NCBI GenBank assembly: GCA_017991835.1
Contig: JAGOPY010000014.1
Span: 1 to 64,000, forward strand
DNA length: 64,000 bases
Reading direction: 5' to 3'
Source: Bacteroidales bacterium
Lineage (GTDB): Bacteria; Bacteroidota; Bacteroidia; Bacteroidales; JAGOPY01
The notes under the pieces were generated by a model. It was not told where the DNA came from. It saw only the letters and a program-made list of their open reading frames with translations, and did no database searches. A program made the translations under genes and the position numbers. Position 1 is the first letter of the stretch. Each line of letters starts with the position of its first letter. Shown here in pieces: positions 1 to 6,726 of the stretch.

Positions 1-88
1 CAACGGAAGTAAGGTCATAAGATTGAGCATACAATTCGTTGAGATTTATAATAAATATTACTATTCCGTAAATAAAAATCTTGTTCAT
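1..88 (-). CDS. N-terminal part of an exported protein, truncated by the window edge
   Basis: Read on the minus strand from the ATG at 88-86, this encodes MNKIFIYGIVIFIINLNELY followed by AQSYDLTSV and runs off the window. The first 22 residues have a lysine, a hydrophobic core and an A-Q junction, which looks like a Sec signal peptide, so the protein is probably exported. Only 29 residues are visible, so no family can be named. It lies downstream of the attC-like element at 126-254 and would be the first gene of the next cassette-like unit. The start is supported by the signal-peptide character and by the lack of any better upstream start before the palindromic element. Confidence 0.45.
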   Translation of the reverse strand, partial: MNKIFIYGIVIFIINLNELYAQSYDLTSV

Positions 89-125
89 GTTTTAAAGATG
101 TTTTCAGTCAATATATTACCGCTAA

Positions 126-254
126 CGGTTGGCAATATGGCAAGTGGCGGTTTGCGGAGTGCATTCCTATCCACCGAGACAAAAGCCCGAAGCGGGCTAC
201 AATGCTCGAATTTACTACATTCCCCGCCATTTGCTATATTGCGTGTTACCATGC
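126..254 (-). repeat. attC-like imperfect palindrome (putative integron-type cassette site)
   Basis: The outer arms are GCAATATGGCAAGTGGCGG (132-150) and CCGCCATTTGCTATATTGC, an imperfect inverted repeat of about 19 bp around a loop of roughly 75 bp. On the minus strand the element begins GCATGGTAAC (254-245) and ends near CCGTTAGC. AAC and GTT triplets therefore bracket a long stem, as in integron attC sites (R'' ...AAC, R' GTT...). GCATGGTAAC is the exact reverse complement of the ten bases at the far end of the unit (minus strand 1280-1271). That is the relation expected between a cassette's first bases and its own R'' box. The classical RYYYAAC/GTTRRRY boxes are only partly matched, so the assignment is inference. 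Confidence 0.45.
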
Positions 255-270
255 GTTTTTTATTCAACTG

Positions 271-900
271 TTATATTATATCAATATGTTTCAACACCTT
301 ATCAAGTCTTTTTGCCTGTGAATCTTTATCACATTCTGCTTTTCGTTCGTTTATGATTTTTTGATAAATTTCTTTATTCTGCGCAGTTATTGAAATAGTT
401 GATTTTTCCATATACTGAGGTAATTGTTTTATTGGGCATTTCCACAATTGTTCAATCAACAAGTTTTCTACTTTGTTCTGATATTCCGAATATTTATTGA
501 GCTTCGCAAATATCTCAATTCCGCAATCAATCGTAATGACAGAGCCTTTTTTGACAGTTTCGGAAATTAAGTCTATTGATGTAAACAATTCCTTATTTTT
601 TATATCTGTAATAGTCATTAGAGCTATCATTCCGCCCCAAACTAATCTGTTATTTTTACTTGATAGAAGCTCAATAAATTCTGAATAATATTCTGCAATC
701 ATTTCAGGTTTGATATACGCTGTCTCGTAGAGCGTTTTTATGCAGTCAGCCTGTATTTTCGTATCCTTATTTTTTAAATTAACTACAAGCTCCTTTATTG
801 CATCATGATTTTCAGATTCTGCAATTTCTTTTGCCAATGAAATATTTGCTTCATTTCCTTTTTGTCCAAGTGAAGATGATAGTAAATCAATTACTGACAT
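271..900 (-). CDS. Hypothetical HEAT/ARM-like all-helical protein
   Basis: This 209-residue protein has no signal peptide or membrane segment. It is predicted to be almost entirely helical, with repeated amphipathic helix pairs (for example around 45-70 and 75-105) that resemble HEAT/armadillo repeats, so a protein-binding scaffold role is plausible. No catalytic motif is visible. It is the second gene of a two-gene minus-strand unit; the membrane protein gene upstream ends only 15 bp before this start. The unit ends at the attC-like palindrome just downstream. The low GC content fits an acquired segment. The substrate or partner is unknown. Confidence 0.6.
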   Translation of the reverse strand: MSVIDLLSSSLGQKGNEANISLAKEIAESENHDAIKELVVNLKNKDTKIQADCIKTLYETAYIKPEMIAEYYSEFIELLSSKNNRLVWGGMIALMTITDIKNKELFTSIDLISETVKKGSVITIDCGIEIFAKLNKYSEYQNKVENLLIEQLWKCPIKQLPQYMEKSTISITAQNKEIYQKIINERKAECDKDSQAKRLDKVLKHIDII

Positions 901-915
901 AGTTTTAGGTTTAAA

Positions 916-1233
916 TTAATCAATAAATTTTGCCCCTACGATTCCAATTCCTGCACCAAGTATCAATGAAAAAACAATCATTGGAATTATCGCTTTCTTG
1001 TCTTTCGGGTAAACAATAATCATAACTGGAATTGCTGAAATAAATGAAATTATTACTCCCTTTAGCCAAGGTGTCATTTCCCAACTGACAAAAGGTATAA
1101 TCAATCCAAGCACAAAATAATGAACGAAAGCTGAGATATTTGCAACCTTCTCAAGTTTCATAATTAACATAGGCGTAACATCTATCAATCCTGCTACAAG
1201 TCCGATTATTATCGCTATTAAGAAATCATTCAT
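916..1233 (-). CDS. Small integral membrane protein of unknown function
   Basis: The 105-residue protein has about four hydrophobic segments (near 4-25, 36-50, 58-75 and 84-102) separated by short charged turns such as YPKDKK. There is no signal cleavage site, so it should be an inner-membrane protein. Similar small four-helix membrane proteins are common hypotheticals in bacteria and archaea, but I cannot name the family. The start is the first ATG after the cassette-like boundary at 1271-1280, leaving about 40 bp of leader. It is probably co-transcribed with the HEAT-like gene downstream. Confidence 0.6.
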   Translation of the reverse strand: MNDFLIAIIIGLVAGLIDVTPMLIMKLEKVANISAFVHYFVLGLIIPFVSWEMTPWLKGVIISFISAIPVMIIVYPKDKKAIIPMIVFSLILGAGIGIVGAKFID

Positions 1234-1270
1234 ATCGTATTTTATAAGTTGTACTGCGGTTCTTTAAAAT

Positions 1271-1280
1271 GCATGGTAAC
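1271..1280 (-). repeat. Cassette-boundary decamer, complementary to the start of the attC-like element
   Basis: The minus strand reads ATAC-GTTACCATGC here, directly upstream of the membrane-protein gene. GTTACCATGC is the perfect reverse complement of the decamer at 254-245 that opens the attC-like element. In integrons a cassette begins with the TTRRRY half of its own recombined site, which pairs with R''. The geometry here matches that, with a crossover between the G at 1280 and the following T. The bases beyond (1281-1310) do not form an obvious attC hairpin, so this side could be an attI-like site or a decayed attC. Confidence 0.4.
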
Positions 1281-1330
1281 GTATGTGCAAACGCATTGAT
1301 GTTATATTCGATTTATTGAAAGGTTTTAGT

Positions 1331-1429
1331 GCTGATAGCTAAAAAAAACCGATGGATAAACACTGCGTTGATACAATGCCAAAATGGTGTTGTATCAACA
1401 TTGGGTTTAGCTGACAGTTTTGTATCGGT
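1331..1429. repeat. Nested inverted repeat between cassette unit and HigBA remnant
   Basis: This gene-free stretch holds nested arms. The inner pair is GTTGATACAA (1367-1376) and TTGTATCAAC (1390-1399), a perfect 10-bp inverted repeat around a 13-bp loop. A middle pair, CTGATAGCTAAA and TTTAGCTGACAG, matches at 10 of 12 positions, and an outer pair is ACCGAT and ATCGGT. It could be the hairpin of a recombination site, the end of a decayed mobile element, or a structured RNA. No coding sequence was found in 1234-1539. Confidence 0.5.
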
Positions 1430-1539
1430 ACCTGCAATATAAATGGACTTCCTGGCCATCTGCCTTTCTTATTATAACTCAATCGCTTGGTTTAGTAAAA
1501 ATAAGTTAAACTTAGATAATAATCTCAAGCCTTAATAAT

Positions 1540-1848
1540 TTATTTTAGTTCGATAGATATTTCAAGTTTTCCTCCCAGGCCTTTTTCAATTATCTCGTAC
1601 AAAGTCTTCAAATTCATATTACTCCCGTCTTTCTCAATCCTTGAAATATAGCTTCTCTTCTTGGAAATGAGGTCTGCAAGTTCTTGCTGGGTCATATTCT
1701 TTGCTAATCTGGCTTCACGGATCATTAACCCGATCCGAATCGCTTCCATCTCCCTTTCCAGCCCATCCCTTCGCTCGGTCCCTTTAATACCGAAAACCTC
1801 GTCTTTTATGGTTGACCATGTTTTTGTCGTCGAATTGTTCTTTTTCAT
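1540..1848 (-). CDS. higA: HigA-type antitoxin, XRE-family helix-turn-helix
   Basis: The 102-residue protein carries an XRE/Cro helix-turn-helix at about residues 40-95. Its motif IREARLAKNMTQQELADLIS is followed by KRSYISRIEKDGSNMNLKTL. This is the usual HigA layout, in which the antitoxin gene follows a HigB toxin gene and represses the operon. The gene immediately upstream on the same strand is a recognisable but broken HigB (1850-2079), whose stop lies 1 bp before this start. The antitoxin itself looks intact. Orphan HigA proteins can persist as anti-addiction modules or regulators; which applies here cannot be decided from sequence. Confidence 0.8.
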   Translation of the reverse strand: MKKNNSTTKTWSTIKDEVFGIKGTERRDGLEREMEAIRIGLMIREARLAKNMTQQELADLISKKRSYISRIEKDGSNMNLKTLYEIIEKGLGGKLEISIELK

Positions 1849-1849
1849 T

Positions 1850-2079
1850 TTATCTCTTTCTTTTTTCTAAATAATAATCTTCCCTTAATCTTAAAGCCAG
1901 CTTGATTTCCTCTTTTGGGGTTTTCTGAGATTTCTTTTGAAATCCATTCAGCAATATGACCAATCTGCCTTCATCAAAGAAACAGAACACCCTCCAGATA
2001 TCTGAACCTTTTCTGGTTGTTTCCGGAGAAAATCTTCAAAATACCCCTTATAGGAAACAATCTCCCTGATTTTTTCCAT
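1850..2079 (-). pseudogene. HigB/RelE-type toxin remnant with internal deletion and frameshift
   Basis: The minus-strand ATG at 2079 starts MEKIREIVSYKGYFEDFLRK and continues QPEKVQ, the typical HigB N-terminus. The family C-terminus then appears directly in another frame: DIWRVFCFFDEGRLVILLNG followed by FQKKSQKTPKEEIKLALRL, ending at a TAA 1 bp before higA. Relative to a normal toxin of about 110 residues, roughly 40-45 residues in the middle are missing. The reading frame breaks at the join and stops early at a TGA. The toxin should therefore be non-functional. The lesion could be a real deletion or an assembly artefact. Confidence 0.75.
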
Positions 2080-2134
2080 GACAAATCGTTTACAAAGGTA
2101 ACTTAAAAGTTACTTCATGTCAATTATTTTTTAA

Positions 2135-3394
2135 TCATATATCCAGATTGTCCAGCGGACTCTTGATCTTCCCTAATCCTTTCTGGGTCATGTGGGTATA
2201 TATCTCTGTGGTCCTGCTGCTTTGATGCCCTAACAATTCCTGGATGTACCGGATATCCGTCCCTCTTTCAAGCAAATGCGTTGCAAAGGAATGCCTTAAG
2301 GTATGCACTGTAACACGTTTCTTTATGCCCGCTTTCTCTACCGCGCTCTTAAGTATGGCATGAATGCTGGTCGCACTGTACGGCCCGCCGAACTGCCCCT
2401 CAAACAACCATTCCTTTGGTTTATATTCTGCATAATACTTCCTCAGCAGTTCAAGTATCCTTCCGGATAATAAACTGTACCGGTCTTTCATCCCTTTTCC
2501 CTGCCTGACAATCACATAATTACGCTTTGAATCGATATCCCCGGGCTTAAGATTGATCACCTCACCTAACCGCAGTCCAGCCGAGTATGCTAGTGAAATG
2601 ATGCATTTATGCTTGAGATTGTCCATTTTATTAAGGATCATCTGAACTTCTTCTTCGCTCAAAACATTAGGCAATACCTTCGGCTTCTTCGGCCGCTGGA
2701 TGTAATACGTCCGCACCGGTCTGCCAAGCACCTGCTCATAGTAAAACTTAATGGCATTGATCGACTGGTTCTGGTATGAGATGGAGATTTTTCTTTTATC
2801 CAGAAGATATAAAAGATAATCCCTGATTTGCTCCCCGGTGATCTTTCCCGGATCCAAATCTTTGTAATACTCCAGGAACTCCTGCAGCATCGTCTTGTAC
2901 GTCCTGATGGTGTTCTGAGCGTAGTTTTTCAGGGTCAGGGTTTTGATGAATTCAGAAGGCACAAGTTCAATCCTGGCGTTCCGTTCAAATGATAAATCGC
3001 CTGTTTGGCTGATCGTTCTATCGCCCGATTGTTTACCATGGTTCGTGCCGTCCCTACAGGACTCTTTGGTGGAATCGCCCTCTTTTTCTACCATAATGAC
3101 GTCCCTGATGGGACTGATCGGTCTTCCACCATTCCATCTCCCGTCTTTCCCATCTCCTTGTCTCCCAGTCCCCTTGTCCAATTCAAAAAGCAACTTTCCT
3201 TCAAACAAGCGATTCAGCTTTTCAACAGGACCAGCCAGCACCGACACATGCCAGCACCGCTCCCCCGGATGCCACCTGGCGCCCGGTATGGTTTTGATCA
3301 ACTCGATGACTTCCCTGTCATAGTCGAAATAGAGCTTCAGTCGCTCTTTGCCTTCAATAGGACCTTCACTAATATTAATCTTTTTCATCTGCAT
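2135..3394 (-). CDS. Tyrosine recombinase/integrase (Xer/IntI-like)
   Basis: This 419-residue site-specific recombinase has the full catalytic set: Arg275 (SAGLRLGEV), Lys300 (GKGMKDR), His364 and Arg367 (VHTLRHSFATHLLERG), His390 (LLGH) and Tyr399 (EIYTHM). A SAM-like core-binding domain lies at about 145-230. The first 70 residues form an extra domain with the motif RWHPGERCWHV, found in some Bacteroidota recombinases. Residues 72-135 are a low-complexity linker partly encoded by a GA-octamer run at 3125-3164. The C-terminal tail GKIKSPLDNL resembles the SPLD ending of integron integrases, but the IntI-specific insertion before the HxLR box is missing. With cassette-like sites nearby it may mobilise them; that is inference. 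Confidence 0.85.
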   Translation of the reverse strand: MQMKKINISEGPIEGKERLKLYFDYDREVIELIKTIPGARWHPGERCWHVSVLAGPVEKLNRLFEGKLLFELDKGTGRQGDGKDGRWNGGRPISPIRDVIMVEKEGDSTKESCRDGTNHGKQSGDRTISQTGDLSFERNARIELVPSEFIKTLTLKNYAQNTIRTYKTMLQEFLEYYKDLDPGKITGEQIRDYLLYLLDKRKISISYQNQSINAIKFYYEQVLGRPVRTYYIQRPKKPKVLPNVLSEEEVQMILNKMDNLKHKCIISLAYSAGLRLGEVINLKPGDIDSKRNYVIVRQGKGMKDRYSLLSGRILELLRKYYAEYKPKEWLFEGQFGGPYSATSIHAILKSAVEKAGIKKRVTVHTLRHSFATHLLERGTDIRYIQELLGHQSSRTTEIYTHMTQKGLGKIKSPLDNLDI

Positions 3395-3403
3395 TTTTAT
3401 TTT

Positions 3404-3570
3404 TCACTACATAGGCACAGCTTGTCCCGAAACCTCGGGATAGTTCACATAGTTTTCACATAGTTTTATCCAGATGGGTTTATCTTCTATGTGCCTCTAT
3501 GTGTTCTATGTGCCTATGTGGTTGATTTCGTAATCTTTTCACCACATAGGCACAGTAGGACACATAGGTT
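3404..3570. repeat. CACATAGG-rich repeat cluster, left side of GxxExxY remnant
   Basis: Many short copies of CACATAGG or CTATGTG, spaced mostly by about 10 bp, lie in both orientations. The block TTTTCACCACATAGGCACAG (3536-3555) is matched in inverted orientation by CTATGTGCCTATGTGGTGAAAA at 3886-3907, on the other side of the broken GxxExxY gene. The region codes for nothing recognisable. Confidence 0.7.
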
Positions 3571-3579
3571 CACATAGGA

Positions 3580-3850
3580 TTAAGATTTAGGGAGTTTTGA
3601 GAATAATTCGGTCACAAGTGTCTTTTGACCTTCCTTGAAGATGTTAACACAATTGAAATTCAGTAGTATGCCTTTCGGTTTTTGGGTTAATTTTAAATAT
3701 GTCAGTAGTTGAGCCTCATGAATTGGCAACATACTGGACCAGGCATTTTTCATAAACGCTCTCCAGCAATCCCGGCCCAAGTTCCTTATGAACTTCAATG
3801 GCTGCGCCTATAACCTGATAAGTCAGACTATCCAAATATTTTTGTGTCAT
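3580..3850 (-). pseudogene. GxxExxY-family protein remnant with internal deletion
   Basis: The minus-strand ATG at 3850 opens a typical GxxExxY N-terminus: [20 protein letters not shown], then [11 protein letters not shown]. The frame then ends at a stop, and the family C-terminus resumes in another frame as [20 protein letters not shown] and LLNFN. About 45-50 central residues, including most of the core strands, are missing. GxxExxY proteins resemble PD-(D/E)xK nuclease-like folds of unknown role. The remnant sits between inverted CACATAGG-type repeats. Its lesion resembles that of the HigB remnant 1.5 kb away. Confidence 0.7.
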
Positions 3851-3907
3851 TCTCTATGAGTTTTTCTATGTGTTTTCTATGTGTTCTATGTGCCTATGTG
3901 GTGAAAA
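3851..3907. repeat. CTATGTG repeat cluster, right side of GxxExxY remnant
   Basis: Four or more copies of TTCTATGTG at about 10-bp spacing end in CTATGTGCCTATGTGGTGAAAA (3886-3907), the inverted partner of 3536-3555. Together the two clusters bracket the pseudogene like the ends of a small non-autonomous element, although no transposase or target duplication is visible. Confidence 0.6.
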
Positions 3908-4018
3908 AGCCAACGCACTACATAGCTTAATCCGGAAAAGCAGCAAAAAATACCCGGTCGGAACTGAAAAAAAATGAACCGTACCTTCTGACGCGGGTTA
4001 TCAATGGAGAACAATGAG

Positions 4019-4098
4019 TAAATTTGGAAATTTGGAAATTAGAAAATTTGGAAATTTGGAAATTTGGAAATTTGGAAATTTGGAAATGTGGAAATGTG
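4019..4098 (+). repeat. Octamer array, 10 units, ending at the GH31 start codon
   Basis: Ten consecutive 8-bp units, mostly GAAATTTG with two GAAATGTG at the end, run in perfect register and finish at 4098, immediately before ATG 4099. In the + frame the array happens to be open back to an ATG at 4024, but that extension would encode only the periodic residues IWK/FGNLE ahead of a signal peptide. It therefore argues for the start at 4099. Confidence 0.85.
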
Positions 4099-6594
4099 AT
4101 GATGAGAAAATTCTGTAAAATACAGGGTCTGTTATTTATCGCTGCCTGCATGATAAATGGTTTGCTGCAAGCCCAGGTTTACAGCATCGGCCCGGTCGAA
4201 ACATGGACCCAAACACCTCAAGGACTGGAAGGAAAGACTACATCCGCCTTCTTCAGGATCATGGTTGAAAACGAAAACATCATCCGGGTAAGGGTCTCTC
4301 CTGATATAATTGTGAATGATTTCTCTTACGTGCTTGTCGATCAGAACGACGCTCCTATGGATTTCATTTTAACGGAAGAAAACAACCTGATCAGACTTTC
4401 TACCAAGGACATCGAAATGGAGATTGAGAAATCACCCTCATTCCGGGTCATTTTCATGAATAAAGAAGGAGAAGTCATCAACGAAGACGTGGCAGGCCAG
4501 GGATTCGGGACGAGCTTCATTGGTAACCGCTCCACGCTTTATAAGAAACTATTCCCGGATGAGCGCTTCGTGGGCCTGGGCGAAGTCCCCGGCAACCTCG
4601 ACCATCGCGGAAGCGCCTATACGCTTAACAACACCGACACCTACCGCTACGGCGACCCGCGCCTGCCGATGTACGTCAGCATCCCGTTCTATATCGGCAT
4701 CCACGACAGCCTGGCATACGGGCTGTTCTACCATAACACGCACAAAACTTTTTTTAACTTCGGGATATCTACGGATTTCGCCTCCATCACTGCCGAAGAC
4801 GGCGATGTCGATTATTTCTTCATCCATGACGAGAGCATTGCAAAGATCATTGGCCATTATACCATGCTTACCGGCCGGATGCCGCTGCCCACAAGATGGA
4901 GTCTCGGCTACCACCAGAGCCGCTGCAGCTACTTCCCGCAAAGTAACGTGAAGATCCTGGCCGAAACCTTCCGCGCAAAACAGATACCCATCGACTGCAT
5001 CGTGCTCGACGCCGACTACCTGCACGAATACGAACCTTTCCGCATCAATACAGAGCGCTTTCCCGATCTGCCGGGATTAACACGTTACCTGAAATCGCTG
5101 AATATCGAGGTCACCGCCTCGGTCAACCCGGGGATCAAACGCGACACGACTTACTTCGCCCACCACGACGGGCTGAAAAAGGATGTCTTCGTGAAGTTCT
5201 CCGACGGCAGCCTCTACACGGCCGATATCGCCCCGAGCAACAACAACTTCGTCGACTTCACCAACCCCAAAGCCCGGCAATGGTGGGCCGACAACATGAA
5301 ATTCCTCCCCGACAACGGCATCCACGGCTACTGGAACGATATGAACGAACCGGCCGTCGGCGGCAGCTACCTGCCCGATAACCTGCTCTTCGATTTCGAC
5401 GGGCGCAAAGCCAATGCCCTGGAAGCCAAGAACCTATACGGGATGCTGATGGCCCGCAGCAGCTTCGAATCGGCCCTGAAATACGGGGAGAACCGGCGCC
5501 CGTTCGTCCTGACCCGCTCGGGCTTTGCGGGTGTGCAGCGCTATGCTGCGGTGTGGACAGGCGATAACACGGCGAAAGACGAATACCTCCTTGGCGGGAT
5601 GCTTCTCAACACCCAGCTCGGCCTGTCGGGATTGCCATTTGTGGGCGACGACATCGGCGGATACATCGGGCCGACGTCAAAAGAGCTGTTCATCCGGTGG
5701 ATCGAGGTCGGTGCTTTCGAACCCTTTATGCGCAACCACAAGGAGGCCTTTGCCCTTGCCAACGAGCCCTGGAGCTACGGCGAGGAAGCCGAGGCGATCG
5801 CCCGGGAATACATCGGCTTCCGCTACAGACTGATGCCTTATCTTTATTCAAAATTCTTCCAGGCAACACAAACCGGGATCCCCGTTGCCCGCAGCCTCTG
5901 TATCGATAACCCTTTCGACCCGCTGGTTTATGATCATCTTTACCAGTACCAGTTCCTGTTCGGCGACGCCATCCTGGTGGTGCCGGTGACATCATCGGAA
6001 AAAAATAAAAAGTTCTATCTCCCGCAAGGGAAATGGTATGACCTTTATTCGGATGAAACATTTGAAGGAAACCGGGAGCTGGCAAGGGAATGCGGAATCT
6101 ATGAGATCCCACTTTTCGTAAAGGGTTCATCCGTCATCCCCATGCAAAAACCGGTGCAATCCACCAAAGACGATCCGGGAGATACGCTTATCATCCATAT
6201 TTACAACGGCGATGAAAAAAACATCTTTGAATATTATGAAGATGACGGAAGTACAGTGGATTATCAGAAAGGCCTGTTTTATAAAAGAAAAATCATCTTT
6301 GATCCTGCAAACCGTGAACTGGCAATCTCCACGCCGGAAGGAAATTATAAATCGCGTTTTACATACATTCAATGTGTCTTTCATGGTTTTTCGGAGATGA
6401 ATGAATTGAAAGTCAACGGGGAAGCGATATTGTTAAATTGTCAAACTGTTAAATTGTCAGATGGGTTGAGGTATCTGGAAGATATTTATGATCCGGGGTA
6501 CTACAGAAGTTTGAGGGAACAAGAAAAATTAAACAGTCATCAAACGATCGTTTTTCAGGCAATACAAAATGAAATAAACATAACCTGGAAATAG
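4099..6594 (+). CDS. GH31 family alpha-glucosidase/alpha-xylosidase-type glycoside hydrolase
   Basis: The 831-residue exported enzyme starts MMRKFCKIQGLLFIAAC; the following LQAQ suggests signal peptidase I cleavage, although IAAC also resembles a lipobox. An N-terminal beta-sandwich (about 25-240) precedes a TIM barrel with the GH31 nucleophile motif GYWNDMNEPAV (Asp414) and the acid/base in VWTGDNTA (Asp489). Other family marks are RWSLGYHQSRCSYFPQ, GLPFVGDDIGGY and RNHKEAF. A C-terminal beta domain follows. It should release alpha-linked glucose or xylose residues in the periplasm or at the surface. The start at 4099 follows the octamer array and matches the signal peptide. GH43 and GH3 genes follow on the same strand, forming a degradative locus. 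Confidence 0.92.
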   Translation: MMRKFCKIQGLLFIAACMINGLLQAQVYSIGPVETWTQTPQGLEGKTTSAFFRIMVENENIIRVRVSPDIIVNDFSYVLVDQNDAPMDFILTEENNLIRLSTKDIEMEIEKSPSFRVIFMNKEGEVINEDVAGQGFGTSFIGNRSTLYKKLFPDERFVGLGEVPGNLDHRGSAYTLNNTDTYRYGDPRLPMYVSIPFYIGIHDSLAYGLFYHNTHKTFFNFGISTDFASITAEDGDVDYFFIHDESIAKIIGHYTMLTGRMPLPTRWSLGYHQSRCSYFPQSNVKILAETFRAKQIPIDCIVLDADYLHEYEPFRINTERFPDLPGLTRYLKSLNIEVTASVNPGIKRDTTYFAHHDGLKKDVFVKFSDGSLYTADIAPSNNNFVDFTNPKARQWWADNMKFLPDNGIHGYWNDMNEPAVGGSYLPDNLLFDFDGRKANALEAKNLYGMLMARSSFESALKYGENRRPFVLTRSGFAGVQRYAAVWTGDNTAKDEYLLGGMLLNTQLGLSGLPFVGDDIGGYIGPTSKELFIRWIEVGAFEPFMRNHKEAFALANEPWSYGEEAEAIAREYIGFRYRLMPYLYSKFFQATQTGIPVARSLCIDNPFDPLVYDHLYQYQFLFGDAILVVPVTSSEKNKKFYLPQGKWYDLYSDETFEGNRELARECGIYEIPLFVKGSSVIPMQKPVQSTKDDPGDTLIIHIYNGDEKNIFEYYEDDGSTVDYQKGLFYKRKIIFDPANRELAISTPEGNYKSRFTYIQCVFHGFSEMNELKVNGEAILLNCQTVKLSDGLRYLEDIYDPGYYRSLREQEKLNSHQTIVFQAIQNEINITWK

Positions 6595-6646
6595 CAGAAA
6601 AAGGGGAAATATAATTATTTACTACTTTGCGGAATCTTTGCGGAAT

Positions 6647-6700
6647 CTTTGTGCAACTTTGCGTTATAGCTTCATAATTGTTGCGCAAAGTTTCGCAAAG
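6647..6700 (+). repeat. Inverted repeat between GH31 and GH43 genes
   Basis: CTTTGTGCAACTTTGCG (6647-6663) and GCGCAAAGTTTCGCAAAG (6683-6700) can pair with few mismatches around a 19-base loop. Two direct copies of CTTTGCGGAAT precede it (about 6625-6646). It could act as an intercistronic hairpin or attenuator, but no T-tract follows, so a classical terminator is not supported. Confidence 0.55.
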
Positions 6701-6726
6701 AAATCCTTGTTTTAAAATCAAATCAT

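Noticed and set aside
23..364. Plus-strand open frame across the left-end palindrome
   Set aside because: It spans the attC-like element and opposes both the signal-peptide start at 88 and the HEAT-like gene; its product has no family features.
4024..4098. N-terminal extension of the GH31 gene
   Set aside because: It consists only of octamer-repeat codons and would bury the signal peptide; start 4099 is preferred.
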